DNA of 64,000 nt from Fluoribacter dumoffii NY 23 (GTDB taxonomy: Bacteria; Pseudomonadota; Gammaproteobacteria; Legionellales; Legionellaceae). The stretch spans positions 1,965,642 through 2,029,641 of the forward strand of contig NZ_CM001373.1 of assembly GCF_000236165.1 (NCBI RefSeq), written 5' to 3'. Below the pieces are notes generated by a model. It searched no databases, was not told the DNA's origin, and saw only the letters and a list, made by a program, of their open reading frames with translations. Each line of letters starts with the position of its first letter. Positions within the stretch are counted from its first letter, which is position 1. A program made the position numbers and the translations under genes. This document shows positions 54,600-63,906 of the stretch, piece by piece.

Positions 54600-54914
54600 A
54601 TGAGCTTATGGCGCCTCATTTTTAGAGAAAAGACTCAAAAAAACTCTAACTGGGTTGTTTTTTTTCAAATAAACGATAAAATGCTCTCTTTTTTAACTAT
54701 CAATGAGAGTAATATGAAGTTTGGTTTCTTTAATTTGAAGAAGGATAATTCCTGTGTCATCCTGCCAAAAATCAATAAGGGCAGTATCCATATAACGGAC
54801 TCAGGATGTTTTGGTACACCTGAGGTTAAAGTTACTCTTCCGCATTTGTCTGTAAATAATAAGAAATTATCGGATGAGATTGAGAAAGAGCATACCTATA
54901 CTTTTAAATTTTAA
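54600..54914 (+). CDS. small hypothetical protein, 104 residues
   Basis: The product is basic and strand-rich (VVFFQINDKMLSFLTINESNMKFGFF), ending EKEHTYTFKF. AAGGG lies five bases before the ATG. No signal peptide or membrane segment is evident and I know no family. It lies between the ProP-type carrier and the FadL porin. The gene may begin instead at the internal MKFGFFNLKKD. Confidence 0.4.
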   Translation: MSLWRLIFREKTQKNSNWVVFFQINDKMLSFLTINESNMKFGFFNLKKDNSCVILPKINKGSIHITDSGCFGTPEVKVTLPHLSVNNKKLSDEIEKEHTYTFKF

Positions 54915-54941
54915 CCCCTTTTTTCTTAACAGATAAACAAG

Positions 54942-54982
54942 CAGGTGCAGGATTTTCCCTGAAAGCAAAAATCATGCGCCTG
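54942..54982. repeat. imperfect inverted repeat
   Basis: CAGGTGCAGGATTTT (54942-54956) pairs with AAAATCATGCGCCTG (54968-54982) at 13 of 15 positions. It lies after the small gene at 54600 and could be a terminator-like hairpin or a worn REP; no T-run follows. Confidence 0.4.
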
Positions 54983-55129
54983 TGCATCTCTGAAAGAACT
55001 GAGATATCAGCTCTCTCAATTACATATTAATTGATTTTTTCGATCCTCATGGTCTTTAATAAATAACCTTGACTCAGTCAAAAAATACTCTTACAAATTG
55101 AAGAACATCCCTTTCTCGCCTCAAGGTTT

Positions 55130-56350
55130 ATGGCAAGCTTAACTGAATTCAGGAAGTATGTGATCTTTGGGTTTTGTTTATTATCCGGGCCATTACATGC
55201 CTCTTTTATTGAGCAAACTATGGGGACAGCGGTAGTGAAAGATGCCACAGCCATTTATTTCAACCCGGCGGCATTAACTCTTTCTCCTCATTACCAACTT
55301 ATCTTGTTGGGCACTCTGGCAAGAGCGCAATTTGAGTTTAGCGGGAGTGCGCAAAAAGTACCTTTTGGAGGCTCCGAATCAGGATCAACCACCACCCAAT
55401 CCAATTTTTTCTTACCTTCCATGTATTTAAGCATCCCTGTGAGTGAACGTTTCGTAGCGGGTTTTGCTGTGGTTGCAAATGATTTCAATCGCGAATTGGA
55501 TAACTCCCCCATTCTTCGCTATATCCTTGCACGCAATCAAACAAATAATATTGATTTTATCCCCGCGCTCGGCATTAAAATTAATCAATTTCTTTCTATA
55601 GGGGGAAACCTGAATGTTACCTATGCCCATCTGGTTCAGGAACCTATTGCTGCAGGGATACCTCGATTGAATATTCCGGAAAGCCGGAGCTTGAATGACA
55701 GCAAAGCCAACAGTTTGGGCGGTGATTTCGGGATTTTAGTTAAGCCTGGTAAAAAAACCGCGCTGGGTTTTAATTACCGCAGTGCGGTGGCTTATAATTT
55801 ACAGGGTAGAAGCACAATAACCGGTTCCCAGAGTATTTCTTCTGATGATTACCATTTTAAATACTGGACACCCGCACGAAGTGTCATGACTCTAAGCCAT
55901 TTTCTCAATGAGAAATTAGGATTTCTAGGAACTGTTCAATACGTGCAATGGGATATCTTTAAAACAGTGTCGGTGTATAATTTTGCTACCCAAGCTGCTT
56001 CCAGAGTCTTTATCATCCCCAAGGCTCAGATTAATTACCATTTTCACAACAGTTGGCTTCTCACCTTGGGGACCATTTATCAAGTGACGCCCAAGTGGGT
56101 AATTCGAGTAGCAGGAACATACAATCAGTCCCCCTCGAATGGAAGATTTCAAATAGGTCCTGGGGACAGTTTGATTACCGGTTTTTCAATGGGATATCGC
56201 TTGATGAACGCCCTCAGTGTGGATTTAGGTTATGCCCATGCTTTTTTTAAAAAGGAAGAGATCGATATCCAAACGTCCCAAAGCAGGATAACGGGATTCA
56301 ACGAAGGCGCCCATGATGCCGTCTCCCTTAAATTTACCCTCACTGTTTAG
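55130..56350 (+). CDS. FadL/OMPP1-type outer membrane transport protein
   Basis: After a signal peptide (ending PLHA-S) the mature protein begins SFIEQTMGTAVVKDATAIYFNPAAL, matching the FadL family start, in which NPA begins the hatch domain. The rest has alternating strands and ends in LKFTLTV, compatible with a beta barrel. FadL-type proteins move fatty acids or other hydrophobic compounds across the outer membrane. Residue length 406 is typical. No fatty-acid degradation genes are adjacent, so the actual substrate is open. Confidence 0.85.
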   Translation: MASLTEFRKYVIFGFCLLSGPLHASFIEQTMGTAVVKDATAIYFNPAALTLSPHYQLILLGTLARAQFEFSGSAQKVPFGGSESGSTTTQSNFFLPSMYLSIPVSERFVAGFAVVANDFNRELDNSPILRYILARNQTNNIDFIPALGIKINQFLSIGGNLNVTYAHLVQEPIAAGIPRLNIPESRSLNDSKANSLGGDFGILVKPGKKTALGFNYRSAVAYNLQGRSTITGSQSISSDDYHFKYWTPARSVMTLSHFLNEKLGFLGTVQYVQWDIFKTVSVYNFATQAASRVFIIPKAQINYHFHNSWLLTLGTIYQVTPKWVIRVAGTYNQSPSNGRFQIGPGDSLITGFSMGYRLMNALSVDLGYAHAFFKKEEIDIQTSQSRITGFNEGAHDAVSLKFTLTV

Positions 56351-56575
56351 GGCAAGCGTAATCTTAATGAAGCCTGGTAGAATCAAGGTAAAAAGGAGCT
56401 CTTCCTACCCCTTGCATGGAATTCGCTTATCCCGGCAGTTTTTTGAAACAAAACCTATAAATTACCTAATTATGTATGTATCATTCGAAACTGCATCATT
56501 AATGTATTCAAATTAAATGGGATAATTTCCACGCAAAAAAATTTCAAAATTTATGTACAAATATGAAGGAGCATT

Positions 56576-57406
56576 ATGTCAACACATTCACTCATGAAAA
56601 AAATATCTCTCGTTGCAATGATAACCTTAACAACCTCTGTTTTTGCAAGCTATGATGGTTTAACCACAGATTATAAGAAATGGAAAAACAACAACAACTT
56701 CCGGGATGCTGGAATAAGTTTGAATACTAGTTGTACGTTCAATGCCCCAAATTATAACTCTATACTTAGCCTTAAAAAGCCTGGCAGTGATCAGTTGTTT
56801 AAAACAAATATTTTATACCGCGCAAACAAAAAATTCTCAGGCGGATCATGTGAAGATGTTGGCAATCCCGATGTAATCCTCGATTTGGAATATGCTCCAG
56901 GCCAGAGTCCCACCTATTGTGTTACCAAAGACAATAAAAAAGTGGTAGCAAAAGTTTTTAATACATCTGGAGATGCGATTCACTCCATCGAAGCGTTGCC
57001 TTATTTGCCAGAGCAACAAAAAGCAGATGTCTGTAACTACATCAAAGAAGGGATAACCGATATCTCCCAAGGGAAGTCTATTTTGGTTCATTGCAGTTCT
57101 GGAAAAGATCGTACGGGTGCGTATGTGGCCTTGTTAACCTATTTATTTACTGAAGCTGAAAATATTAGCGGCGATCAGAAGCAAGGTATTGAAACAGCAA
57201 TTATGTGCGACTATTTGCGAAGCGGTACCGGGATCTTCTCTAGTAGACACGCCCCTTCACATTATCAACAAAATTATCTTGAGGACATGGATTTGTATAA
57301 TGGAAATGCTGCAGCGTTCCTCATTAACCAATGTAACTCCGTGGGAGTAACCATTTCAACTGATGTGATTAAGAAAGCAGCGGATAACTTTATTAATTCC
57401 AAATAA
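56576..57406 (+). CDS. secreted tyrosine/lipid phosphatase (CX5R)
   Basis: A signal peptide (about residues 1-24, ending SVFA-S) precedes NNFRDAGISL, the start of the PtpB/LipA-type phosphatase family, and the catalytic loop VHCSSGKDRTGAY with Cys173 and Arg179. The Lys in the loop (GKDRTG) is typical of members that also act on phosphoinositides. GAAGGAG lies before the ATG and a strong terminator follows. With its Sec signal it should reach the periplasm or go out by type II secretion, and could act on host or bacterial phosphoproteins or lipids. Confidence 0.85.
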   Translation: MSTHSLMKKISLVAMITLTTSVFASYDGLTTDYKKWKNNNNFRDAGISLNTSCTFNAPNYNSILSLKKPGSDQLFKTNILYRANKKFSGGSCEDVGNPDVILDLEYAPGQSPTYCVTKDNKKVVAKVFNTSGDAIHSIEALPYLPEQQKADVCNYIKEGITDISQGKSILVHCSSGKDRTGAYVALLTYLFTEAENISGDQKQGIETAIMCDYLRSGTGIFSSRHAPSHYQQNYLEDMDLYNGNAAAFLINQCNSVGVTISTDVIKKAADNFINSK

Positions 57407-57420
57407 GTCTGTTGAACTTC

Positions 57421-57452
57421 AACCCGTTTGCCAGCAAACGGGTTTTACTTTT
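57421..57452 (+). terminator. intrinsic terminator after phosphatase gene
   Basis: AACCCGTTTGC (57421-57431) and GCAAACGGGTT (57434-57444) form a perfect 11-bp stem with a two-base loop, followed by TTACTTTT. This is the cleanest terminator in the window. Confidence 0.85.
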
Positions 57453-57513
57453 CCTTCACCAAGCCGGCACGTAACTCAAGAGAAAAGGATCTTTTCCACA
57501 CGGGCTCTATTTT

Positions 57514-58347
57514 TTAGTTGTTCTTTTTGAGCGGGTATAACAAATTTTTATCTTCCGAGGAGATGTATTCTTTATTCGGATAAGCTTTCTGCTCAGAAAA
57601 AAAAGTGTCTTTTTGATTATTCATTTCTCTTTTTTTTACTCTTGATTGGCATAGAATTTTTAATAGGGACAAATCAGGATCATCGGAATTCAGGATCATG
57701 GTATGCAGACGCTCAGGAGATCTTGCATCCGTACATGCCTCTTTAATTTGATCGACGACTGTGTCCCATATTAACAAAAATTTAGGGTCCTCACCAAATC
57801 TACTAAACATTTTAAGTACCGGAAGACTTAAAAAAGCAGTATCTTGTTGCTGCCAGCCAATGATTAACCATTGAATAGGATGAGTGAATTCCCCATGCTC
57901 AACACCAGCCCCCGGATCTTTTAAAAGCACTCCTTTCGAGTAAATTTGAGCAAAAGTACTGTTCTCAAGCACGCCTAAAGCCTTTCCCAAATCAGGTTCG
58001 AAGCCAATTTTTGCTAATTCTTGTTCCAGGACGCTGCGCAGCACCTTTTTATGCTGCAGATATCCGCATTTTTTATCATCATCAACAGATAAATTCCGCT
58101 CTTTAGCTTCAGTTATCAACAAACCGTTCAAAGTTTTTAAGTGTCCCAATACTGCCTGGGTATCTTGCAAAAACAAGGAGATTTTGGCGCAATCCTCAAA
58201 AAAAGTTTCATATCCTTTAGGTAAGGCTTGAAGATAGTTTTTTCTTCCAAAATAAATTTGTCTCAGCGTTAGTATTTCTTCATCAATTAAATTTTGTGGC
58301 TGCAAATAACTACCCGGCACGATAACTCCCTCATGATATAAAGTCAT
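57514..58347 (-). CDS. hypothetical protein, effector-like
   Basis: The 277-residue soluble protein is helical, with a central segment HGEFTHPIQWLIIGWQQQD that looks conserved (His, Trp), then LLIWDTVVDQIKEACTDARSPE. The C-terminus is charged: SSEDKNLLYPLKKNN. No signal peptide, no known domain. The ribosome site is weak. It sits among effector-like genes on the minus strand. A role in host cells is only suggested by neighbourhood and by the lack of bacterial domains. Confidence 0.6.
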   Translation of the reverse strand: MTLYHEGVIVPGSYLQPQNLIDEEILTLRQIYFGRKNYLQALPKGYETFFEDCAKISLFLQDTQAVLGHLKTLNGLLITEAKERNLSVDDDKKCGYLQHKKVLRSVLEQELAKIGFEPDLGKALGVLENSTFAQIYSKGVLLKDPGAGVEHGEFTHPIQWLIIGWQQQDTAFLSLPVLKMFSRFGEDPKFLLIWDTVVDQIKEACTDARSPERLHTMILNSDDPDLSLLKILCQSRVKKREMNNQKDTFFSEQKAYPNKEYISSEDKNLLYPLKKNN

Positions 58348-58527
58348 TGTGTGTAATAAATAGCATTATAGTATAGATAAAGGTGTTATTTCGAGGAGAG
58401 ACAGCAAGCGTAGCACAAAGAAAAGCATGTGATTCAAGATAAAATCATCAATAAATTTGACTTTAAATACCGCGTGACTTAAAACCATGAGGCAGCTTCG
58501 CTGCCTCAAAATAAAAGAGGGAAAGGT

Positions 58528-60031
58528 TTAAGAAGTAAACGCCCGGATGCACCTAACCCGAATATTACTGTCTTTGGTATAGTAGAACTGGGTGCCGGTG
58601 CCGAAATACACTCCCATAGCGTAGATAGTGGGAGTTGGCGTATACTCGCTGGAACTCCAGTAGTAGTTATTGCCAAAACCGCCTAACCCATTTGTATGCA
58701 AAGTAGTATACAAGTTAGGGTTGGAAGTGCCGCAACCAGGATCACTTCGCCCAAGCTCGCAAAATGCCGGCAGAAACCAATCATTAAAACCCTGGGCATT
58801 TTTGTTTAAACAGACTTGTGCTGCAGGATACTGACCCACCGGAGTTGTAAGGGCATTGGTATTGGTAAGCCCATCTGTAAGGCTGTCGGCAGCCGTATCA
58901 TTGAATACTGTTGCCCATTGATATACTGGATTGGACTCATCCGATAATGCCGCTACTTTTCCGCCTATATTGCCAGTGGCAGGAGGGGTATCATCCACAG
59001 AAAACAAAAAGCCTCCTTGATAAATGCACCCATATCCCAATACCAAGACATTGATGAGAGTTGATGGCGCATTATCGGCGCTCACTGTAACCGTGGTCGG
59101 CACAGGCTCACTCCCAGGTGAGGTAGTACAGGCATTAGCGTTGGCATCTGGGCTGGCTGTACCACCAGGGGTGATGGTAATGTCGCAAGTCGCTCCGGCA
59201 TTGAGCGCACCCACACAGGTATTGCTGGTAATCATTGTTCCTGCAGGAAAACCGGATGCACTCACCTGAACGTTGTTTGTTGCTATTGAGCCCGAATTTT
59301 TTATGCGGATAATGCGTGCTTTGCCCACCAATGCAGGGTCCGATCCCGGACTTTTAATTGACAGCGCCATGTTTTGGTAGAGAGGAGACAGCGTTGCCTT
59401 AGCAAAGGTCACCAGTACACTATGGTTAGCCCTAATATTACTCAACAGGAAGCTCGCGCCGCCATTTTGTACAACTTTACCATCAAGCAACCATTGATTA
59501 ACTCCAAAGCCAGTATTGGGTCTTGCCGTAAAAGTCAAGGTGCTGCCAGCATTTACCACTTTTGCGGTTGCGGGAGAAATCGACCCATTCGCGCCCGCCG
59601 ATGGTGTGACGGTGAATTGTTGAACAGGAGGTTGATTTATCAGACGAATACGTAAAATATCAGCTGCACTTGGTCGGTAACACTGCAAGCCACTACCCCT
59701 TTGGCACAATATCGGCCCCCCCCAAAACATCCCCCCTCAGCGCTGAGCCATTGACGGTGAGGATCAATCTACAACGTCCATTGCGACCGAGCTCGCAGAC
59801 ATTGGCGGTTATCCCTCGGATAGGTTTCATAAACAATGTTTTTTTCTTTGGGGAATTACTTACTACCGTGTAAACAACCCTTGCTTTATCCCCTTTTACC
59901 ACAGAAAGAGTAGTCGGTGAAGCCGGTATAAATTTCACCAGGGGCTTAGCCTGTGCATTTGTGAGCATCAGGCAAGAGAAAAAAGCAGTTAGTACTGCAG
60001 TTCTGAAAAAATATCGTTGTTTTCTTTGCAT
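58528..60031 (-). pseudogene. DUF1566 surface protein split by a run of eight G (possible phase variation)
   Basis: From ATG 60031 (AAGGA eight bases upstream) a signal peptide MQRKQRYFFRTAVLTAFFS leads into LTVNGSALRGDVLGG, where the frame then ends within 6 codons. The other frame continues with PILCQRGSGLQCYRPSAADILRIRL, a Bacteroidetes-like repeat region, a conserved-repeat segment with paired Cys, and a C-terminal DUF1566 domain (DWFLPAFCELG, YYWSSSEY, IRVRCIRAF). The break is at G8 (C8 on the plus strand, 59716-59723). Seven G would restore one frame of about 500 residues. DUF1566 domains occur in Legionella surface proteins such as Lcl. Confidence 0.8.
59716..59723 (-). repeat. homopolymer of eight C (G on coding strand)
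   Basis: A run of eight G lies in the coding strand exactly where the DUF1566 gene changes frame. With seven G the two halves fuse in frame; with eight the signal-peptide part stops after a few codons. A further run of six C lies close by at 59731-59736. Confidence 0.85.
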
Positions 60032-60615
60032 GGTTTCTATCCTTAAGCCACGTAAAAATTTAATGGAACGCAGGAAAAATAAGGGAAAGTCCAGGGTTGA
60101 GTGCTGCTCATGATTCCGCCGGCAGGTCATATAAGTAACCTTTATCCATAGTCGACAATTTCCCTGCACAAGCCAATGCTATCTTACTTGCCGTTAATGA
60201 GCGGTTAAGAAATTATTCTCAATCATAATACTTTGGCGATGTTTTAAAATCAAAACTTACTTCCATTTTATTACTAGGGATATCCTCTATTTACAATTTG
60301 TTATTAATTTGGTTGCTTTATAAACTTGTGGGTAACCGCAATCCCCCCTGAACCTACGATACCGCCTACGTTCCACGGCATGTCCGCAGAATCCAGGAAT
60401 CTCAATCTGCATTCGGAGCTCTGGATCCTGGGGACAAGCCGCAGGAAGTAGGAAAGCAACTGGGTCTTGCTCGCGGCCAAAAAAAGCGGAGACTGACTAA
60501 CATCCAAGCGGGACCTTACTCGCAACCAACAAATGTAGCTGGCTGCTTGCATTCAGGATATTCTTTACTCTGTGTATATTTTTCAGAAAAAAACTAATCT
60601 GCTGAAACTCAAAAA
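60032..60615. repeat. repeat-rich intergenic region with palindromic elements
   Basis: Two related 33-base elements lie in opposite orientation at 60365-60397 and 60420-60452, both containing a GGACA-GCCG core of the kind CTGGAT-C-GCGGACAAGCCG. A third element at 60535-60561 (GCTGGCTGCTTGCATTCAGG core) matches, in reverse, the REP-like hairpin at 61855-61881. The stretch is more GC-rich than its surroundings and its reading frames look spurious. I see no gene. Confidence 0.5.
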
Positions 60616-61716
60616 TCATCTAAGCCCTTTTGGGGTTGTAGGTAATCCTGAATCAGCCGAATCAGAATCAATTGATGTGGACTCTTGTGCGCCAGAGGCA
60701 TTTTCAGCCGCTGAATCATATTTCTCCACTTGTCGCCAAGGTTTAGACTCTCCTGGCTGAACAGTTCTACTGAAAAAACTTTCATGGTATTGATTAGAAG
60801 AGGCTTTGTCAAAAAGGAGCTTTAAAAGTGATTTATAATTCTCTACAGCTGTGGATTTATCAGTGCATTGTTCAATCTCTTGAGCTATAGCGGTTTTTAT
60901 TTGCTCCCATACCTCCCTGTTTTCTCCTTCACGCGCCCTGAGCAACATATCCTTCAATTGGGCCGGATTCTCAAGTGGAATATCCTCCTTTGCCAATTTA
61001 AAAGACATTTCCTTTAATCGGGAAAAGTTTTTGTCGAAATGAATTTTTTCCAGGCGGTGTAGGTCATTTTGTAATTCGTCCCATCGTTTATTATCGCCGC
61101 GTAAGCGTGCCCAATTAAGCAGATAGGCCAATTGAGAACGGTTTTTGGGCATTTCACTATAATCTACATAAACCTCTTTAAAATTTAAGGATCCTTTTGC
61201 AAGTAGACCATGGCAATTTACAAATTCGCCATATTTCCCATTAAAATTTATACCGAAACTAAAACCTGACTCGTCTAAATTTCGACCATTACCTGCAAAA
61301 AGTTCCAGCCGAGTGAGTTGGAATCCTAATTCAAAAAGGTGCTTATCAAGGACATCCAGAATCTCCTCATCATCAAACAAACCGTTTGGATAGTGTAAAC
61401 TGCTAAATCCTATCACTGCTTCAATTTCAGCACCCTCAGGCGCATTAGCAACCATTGCAGCTATAACTTTTTTCCCCAGTGGTGAATCCAAAGTATTACT
61501 CGTTATTCCCCCTGGTAAGTGGATCAAAGACAGTCGCTTTACTTCATTGCTTTCCTTAACAAAAATGCCAAGCGACACGCATTCAGTCATGCCAGAAGTG
61601 AAAATCCCATGGGCATCCCCGGAATCTATGTTAATCACGTTTTTTGCATCGCACACGAAATAGAACGGCGCATATTTATAAGAAATAACATCATCATCGA
61701 TTGGATCTTTATACAT
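60616..61716 (-). CDS. CheD/CNF-like putative deamidase effector
   Basis: In the N-terminal 120 residues, FTSGMTECVSLGIFVKESNE followed by RLSLIHLPGG places a Cys and a His as in CheD and the CNF/deamidase fold, which converts Gln to Glu in target proteins. The next section is strand-rich (FGINFNGKYGEFVNCHGL) and residues 200-330 are helical. The C-terminal 25 residues are rich in Ser, Glu, Asp and Thr (QESTSIDSDSADSG), the composition of a Dot/Icm signal. GAGAGG lies six bases before the ATG. No signal peptide. Deamidase activity is inferred from a short motif and could be wrong. Confidence 0.65.
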   Translation of the reverse strand: MYKDPIDDDVISYKYAPFYFVCDAKNVINIDSGDAHGIFTSGMTECVSLGIFVKESNEVKRLSLIHLPGGITSNTLDSPLGKKVIAAMVANAPEGAEIEAVIGFSSLHYPNGLFDDEEILDVLDKHLFELGFQLTRLELFAGNGRNLDESGFSFGINFNGKYGEFVNCHGLLAKGSLNFKEVYVDYSEMPKNRSQLAYLLNWARLRGDNKRWDELQNDLHRLEKIHFDKNFSRLKEMSFKLAKEDIPLENPAQLKDMLLRAREGENREVWEQIKTAIAQEIEQCTDKSTAVENYKSLLKLLFDKASSNQYHESFFSRTVQPGESKPWRQVEKYDSAAENASGAQESTSIDSDSADSGLPTTPKGLR

Positions 61717-61809
61717 AATTAACCTCTCGCAGGTTAATTATAGCACTTGATGGACAATTATTGCCGATCGAAGGAGATGAGTCAGTTTAAAAATACTGAT
61801 AACAAACGC

Positions 61810-61878
61810 AGCCTGGTTGCTCTTAACCAGAACTAATAATTTAGACTTATGAAAATCCTGGCTGCAAGCAACCAGGCT
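61810..61878. repeat. inverted repeat, REP-like hairpin
   Basis: AGCCTGGTTGC (61810-61820) and GCAACCAGGCT (61868-61878) are perfect 11-base inverted arms. The right arm is itself part of a hairpin ATCCTGGCTGCAAGCAACCA at 61855-61874, which resembles, in reverse, the element at 60535-60561. Confidence 0.7.
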
Positions 61879-62009
61879 ACGCTTGCTATTTAACAACCTA
61901 CGAATTGTGACAGTGGGATTTAAAATTTCAATTTAAATCATCCTCTCCAAACAAATTTGTTATGTCCTGAAGACTAATTTTTTATCAAAATACTCACGTA
62001 ATTTTTTTC

Positions 62010-62164
62010 ACACATGTAGGGTCAGGCCTTGAATTTTGCATTGCACACACACACACACACATGTAGGGTCAGGCCTTGAATTTTGCATTGCAACTATGAG
62101 CCAATAAAAATCATCAAATTCAAAATTCAAGGCCTGACCCCATATATGAAATTCCCACATGTGT
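62010..62164. repeat. REP-like element: two direct copies and one inverted copy
   Basis: A 36-base sequence containing GGGTCAGGCCTTGAATTTTG is identical at 62010-62045 and 62057-62092, separated by a (CA)n run. Its reverse complement, CAAAATTCAAGGCCTGACCC, lies at 62121-62140, and ACATGTGT at 62157-62164 mirrors the ACACATGT at each direct copy's start. The copies could pair into a long hairpin. This resembles a BIME-like cluster moved by a Y1 REP-associated transposase, though no transposase gene is in the window. Confidence 0.85.
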
Positions 62165-62365
62165 ATGCATATGTGTAACGATATTTATTGTAAGTCTGCT
62201 TCATATTAGAATTAGAAAGCTATTTGGTTCCTTAACTGTTAGATAATTCTCCAATAATAATTTTCAATTAAAATAAAGATTAATTATAAAATAACGCGCA
62301 ATTGATATATAAAGTGCAAAATTTTTTAATATTTAATTACTTAGACCTTAATTGAGGAAAATTTC

Positions 62366-63906
62366 ATGGTTCCTAACCACTTTTTTTTTGCAAACCCACA
62401 AACTCTTTCTCGATACATTAAGAGATATATAACACTTCCTGAAGATTCATCAGACTTAATATGCAAAAAATTATGCGAAGCAATAGACTCATTCGTGAGT
62501 AATGAGAAAAATACAAACAAACTATCTAATCTTTCCAAAGAAATCAAACAAGACTCTTCAATAGATAATGATACATGGTATCAATGCTTACGTGCGACTA
62601 AAGATTATTTACGAAGCCGTGACTTTCAATGCCCTCAAAAATACGTTACGAGAAGTTGGGTTTGGGGTCAAGTAAAACAAGTAAAAGAATCAGCATTACT
62701 TCATCCTTTATATAGAATTATTGAAGATGAAATGGAGCAATTGGCTGCGCCTATGACAAGCTTTTCTTTTATTTTATATGTTTATCAAAATGTTACTTCC
62801 GGTTTAACTCGTGCTATAGATAACCCAATGCAGACTTTAGTTTTTGCAATAACGCTTCAGTCTCTTTTAGTACCAGTCAATGCGAGAAATGTAACGTCTA
62901 CCGCATTTGGAGATAAACAACCTCATGAAGACACTCTGGCATCAATTACTACAGTATCTTCAAAGTTACCAAATTTTGTCGATCAAATACCTTACCAATA
63001 TCATATTATTAGTCAACGTCAAAATATTTCGATGGATAAAGTTAAATACTTTTTTCTGGTATCACCTGGAACTTATATACCGAGATATGATGTAAACTTT
63101 ATTCAAAATATGGGAACTGGACAGGATTATGTACTGCAAAAAGATGTTCTTTCTCTTACATATATTGAATGTAAGGATTTGGGTTTAGAGAGTACTTACC
63201 GTTGTTTGGGCTGGGACTGGGATGTTTGGACGGATACCGTAAAAAAACTACATGATTCAGAGGCATTAAAAAGGAGTCTTGATCTATTGGCTATATATGT
63301 AGAAGATAGGTTAGCTACGTTAAAGCTAGATCTAGATTATAGTGTCCTGGGAATACTTGCGTATTCTACCCAATATTACGCTACAAGTTATAATATAGAA
63401 AAAGAAAAAAATGCGTTATTAAAACTTATCGCTAGAGTAAATGAAGGCATAAAGAAGTTTCCAGAATTAGATGAGTTAAATCTTGCGTTTAATTTAGATA
63501 ATATAAATACTTTGTATACTTCTATTAAAGAAAATTTTTTATCCATTCAACGCTAAAAAAATTAGTATTCGAATGGAGCGAATGGCTAAGAAAAATAGAT
63601 ATTATCAAAGAATATACCCCAAAATTAGGCTATTTAGTTACTGCAGAGAATGTTATTAAACAAAGAAATAAATCAATGATGACTACCTTAAATAGTCTGA
63701 ATGAAGCAAGATTGAATGAGTCAAAGAAAATTCGCAATAATAAATTTTTTATTTTCCTACCACACCAACAAATATTACCAAATAGGGTAACTATCGAGGA
63801 AGGACTAACTACAATTAGCGCCGATGATCCTCAATTTCAACTTAAAGAATACCTAGATGATAAGGACCACGCAATTCTTATGCCTAAAGAGCAAAGGAGA
63901 ATTTGA
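62366..63906 (+). pseudogene. very AT-rich gene with -1 frameshift, function unknown
   Basis: The first frame (62366-63556, MVPNHFFFANPQTLSRYIKR and onward) ends ENFLSIQR-stop. The frame one base back opens just upstream and reads STLKKLVFEWSEWLRKIDII continuously through NEARLNESKKIRNNK to KEQRRI at 63906. The join lies in AAAATTTTTT at 63531-63540, which contains the shape A-AAT-TTT of a -1 slippery site; one extra T would also fuse the frames, giving about 510 residues. A hydrophobic stretch near residue 150-180 (FAITLQSLLVPVNA) is the only feature. GAGGA precedes the ATG. Base composition differs from the rest of the window, suggesting recent transfer. Confidence 0.6.

Larger units (their letters stand above)
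61717..62365. other. repeat-rich intergenic region
   Basis: No coding sequence is supported. It contains the hairpin at 61810-61878, the REP-like pair at 62010-62092 with its inverted partner at 62121-62140, and a (CA)n run at 62044-62060. The right end is extremely A/T-rich and leads into the gene at 62366. Confidence 0.6.

Noticed and set aside
60304..60552. 82-codon minus-strand frame in the repeat-rich gap
   Set aside because: It is a translation of the palindromic repeat units; composition and repeats explain the open frame.
62040..62095. CRISPR-like array
   Set aside because: Only two direct copies separated by a CA run, plus an inverted copy; no spacers and no cas genes.
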